NCBI GenBank assembly: GCA_025453855.1
Contig: JALOPO010000002.1
Coordinates: 1 to 33,311 of the forward strand
Direction of reading: 5' to 3'
DNA: 33,311 nucleotides
From: Gemmatimonadaceae bacterium
GTDB lineage: Bacteria > Gemmatimonadota > Gemmatimonadetes > Gemmatimonadales > Gemmatimonadaceae
Shown piece by piece: positions 32,893 through 33,311 of this stretch. The notes beneath the pieces were generated by a model. That model did not search any database. It was given only the letters and a program-made list of their open reading frames with translations, and was not told where the DNA came from. A program made the position numbers and the translations under genes. Positions within the stretch are counted from its first letter, which is position 1. Each line of letters begins with the position of its first letter.

Positions 32893-33311
32893 ATGCGCAC
32901 TCTCCTCGCCGCCGCGGCGCTCGTCGCCGCGGCCATCGCCCCCGGCGCGCTCGCCGCCCAGCAGCCTTCCGTACCTGCCACCCCCGCACGCCCCGACACG
33001 CTCGTCGGCCGCGTCGCCGCCGACAGCGGTGCCGCGCCCGACTCCATCGACGTAATCGTCACGCGCGGCCCCGATCGCGCCACTTTCCGCACGCGCACCG
33101 ACGCCCAGGGCCGCTGGCGCCTCGTCGTCGACCCGGGCACCGGCGACTACCTCGTCTACGTCACCGCACCGGGCTTCGTCGCACAGCGTCGCCGGATCAC
33201 GCGCGCCGCCACCGAGCAGCGCTTCACCATCGACATCGTGCTCACGCGCACCGCCGTGCAGCAGCTCGCACGCGTCGAGGTCAAGGCGAGCAAGCGCAAG
33301 GCGCCCGATCG
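32893..33311 (+). CDS. Carboxypeptidase-regulatory-like domain protein, probable TonB-dependent receptor (C-terminus beyond window)
   Basis: The frame is open for 139 codons to the window edge. Residues 1-22 are a signal peptide (MRTLLAAAALVAAAIAPGALA, cleavage before AQQ). Residues about 37-115 form a carboxypeptidase D regulatory-like beta domain (LVGRVAADSG, FRTRTDAQGRWRLVVDPGTGDYLVYVTAPGF). It is followed by TRTAVQQLARVEVKASK, the lead into a receptor plug. This order is typical of outer-membrane TonB-dependent receptors in Gemmatimonadota and Bacteroidota, but the barrel is outside the window. It starts 19 bases after the fusion gene stop, so the two are probably one operon. Its ligand is unknown. 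Confidence 0.8.
   Translation, partial: MRTLLAAAALVAAAIAPGALAAQQPSVPATPARPDTLVGRVAADSGAAPDSIDVIVTRGPDRATFRTRTDAQGRWRLVVDPGTGDYLVYVTAPGFVAQRRRITRAATEQRFTIDIVLTRTAVQQLARVEVKASKRKAPD

Noticed and set aside
1..33311. CRISPR arrays, tRNA or rRNA genes
   Set aside because: No regularly spaced repeats and no tRNA-like or rRNA-like sequence was found on reading both strands.

Overview
The window is very GC-rich, gene-dense bacterial chromosome. The gene set (Ser/Thr kinases with TPR-like or zinc-ribbon extensions, a BlaI/M56 signalling gene next to a TonB-type receptor, tandem YpdA-like reductases, an ACT-DUF5612 protein) fits Gemmatimonadota best. This is an inference from gene content and composition, because no rRNA or other taxonomic marker is present. 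I see no tRNA, rRNA, CRISPR array, transposase or prophage gene.

Layout. From 22577 down to base 1 every gene is on the minus strand. In transcription order these are: a DUF456 membrane protein; purA overlapping a YpdA-type reductase, followed by a second YpdA paralogue; glycyl-tRNA synthetase coupled to a CDGSH Fe-S protein; an SDR oxidoreductase; a membrane Ser/Thr kinase; two unrecognised small proteins; and a ubiquitin-fold protein. Then comes a MoxR/DUF58/BatA-type cluster in which most genes overlap by ATGA (MoxR ATPase, DUF58, a frame-broken BatA-like gene, a DUF4175-like membrane protein, DUF4159, and a membrane-anchored GATase-like protein). The block ends with a histone-deacetylase-family hydrolase, CorA, an orphan GvpL/F gas-vesicle-type protein, and a zinc-ribbon Ser/Thr kinase cut by the window edge. 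From 23038 to 24943 an ACT-DUF5612 protein and an MFS exporter lie on the plus strand. They converge on a DapA-superfamily aldolase and trpS (minus). trpS is divergent, by only 11 bases, from an inositol-monophosphatase-family gene that overlaps a bifunctional formiminotransferase-cyclodeaminase (plus).

The right end holds the most striking locus. A 1026-residue reading frame carries a complete BlaI/MecI-type DNA-binding repressor fused in frame to an M56 (BlaR1-type) membrane metalloprotease and a large C-terminal region with three divergent repeats. It has a strong promoter flanked by two near-palindromic operator-like sites, and 19 bases after its stop begins a secreted/outer-membrane receptor gene that leaves the window. 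The first transmembrane helix usual for M56 proteins is missing, which would put the fused repressor on the cytoplasmic side.

Intergenic DNA holds several structured elements: an inverted pair of 57-base repeats (24978-25261), a 30-base-arm inverted repeat (22646-22744), and two hairpins built on the same 13-base palindromic core (15891-15921 and 22917-22958).
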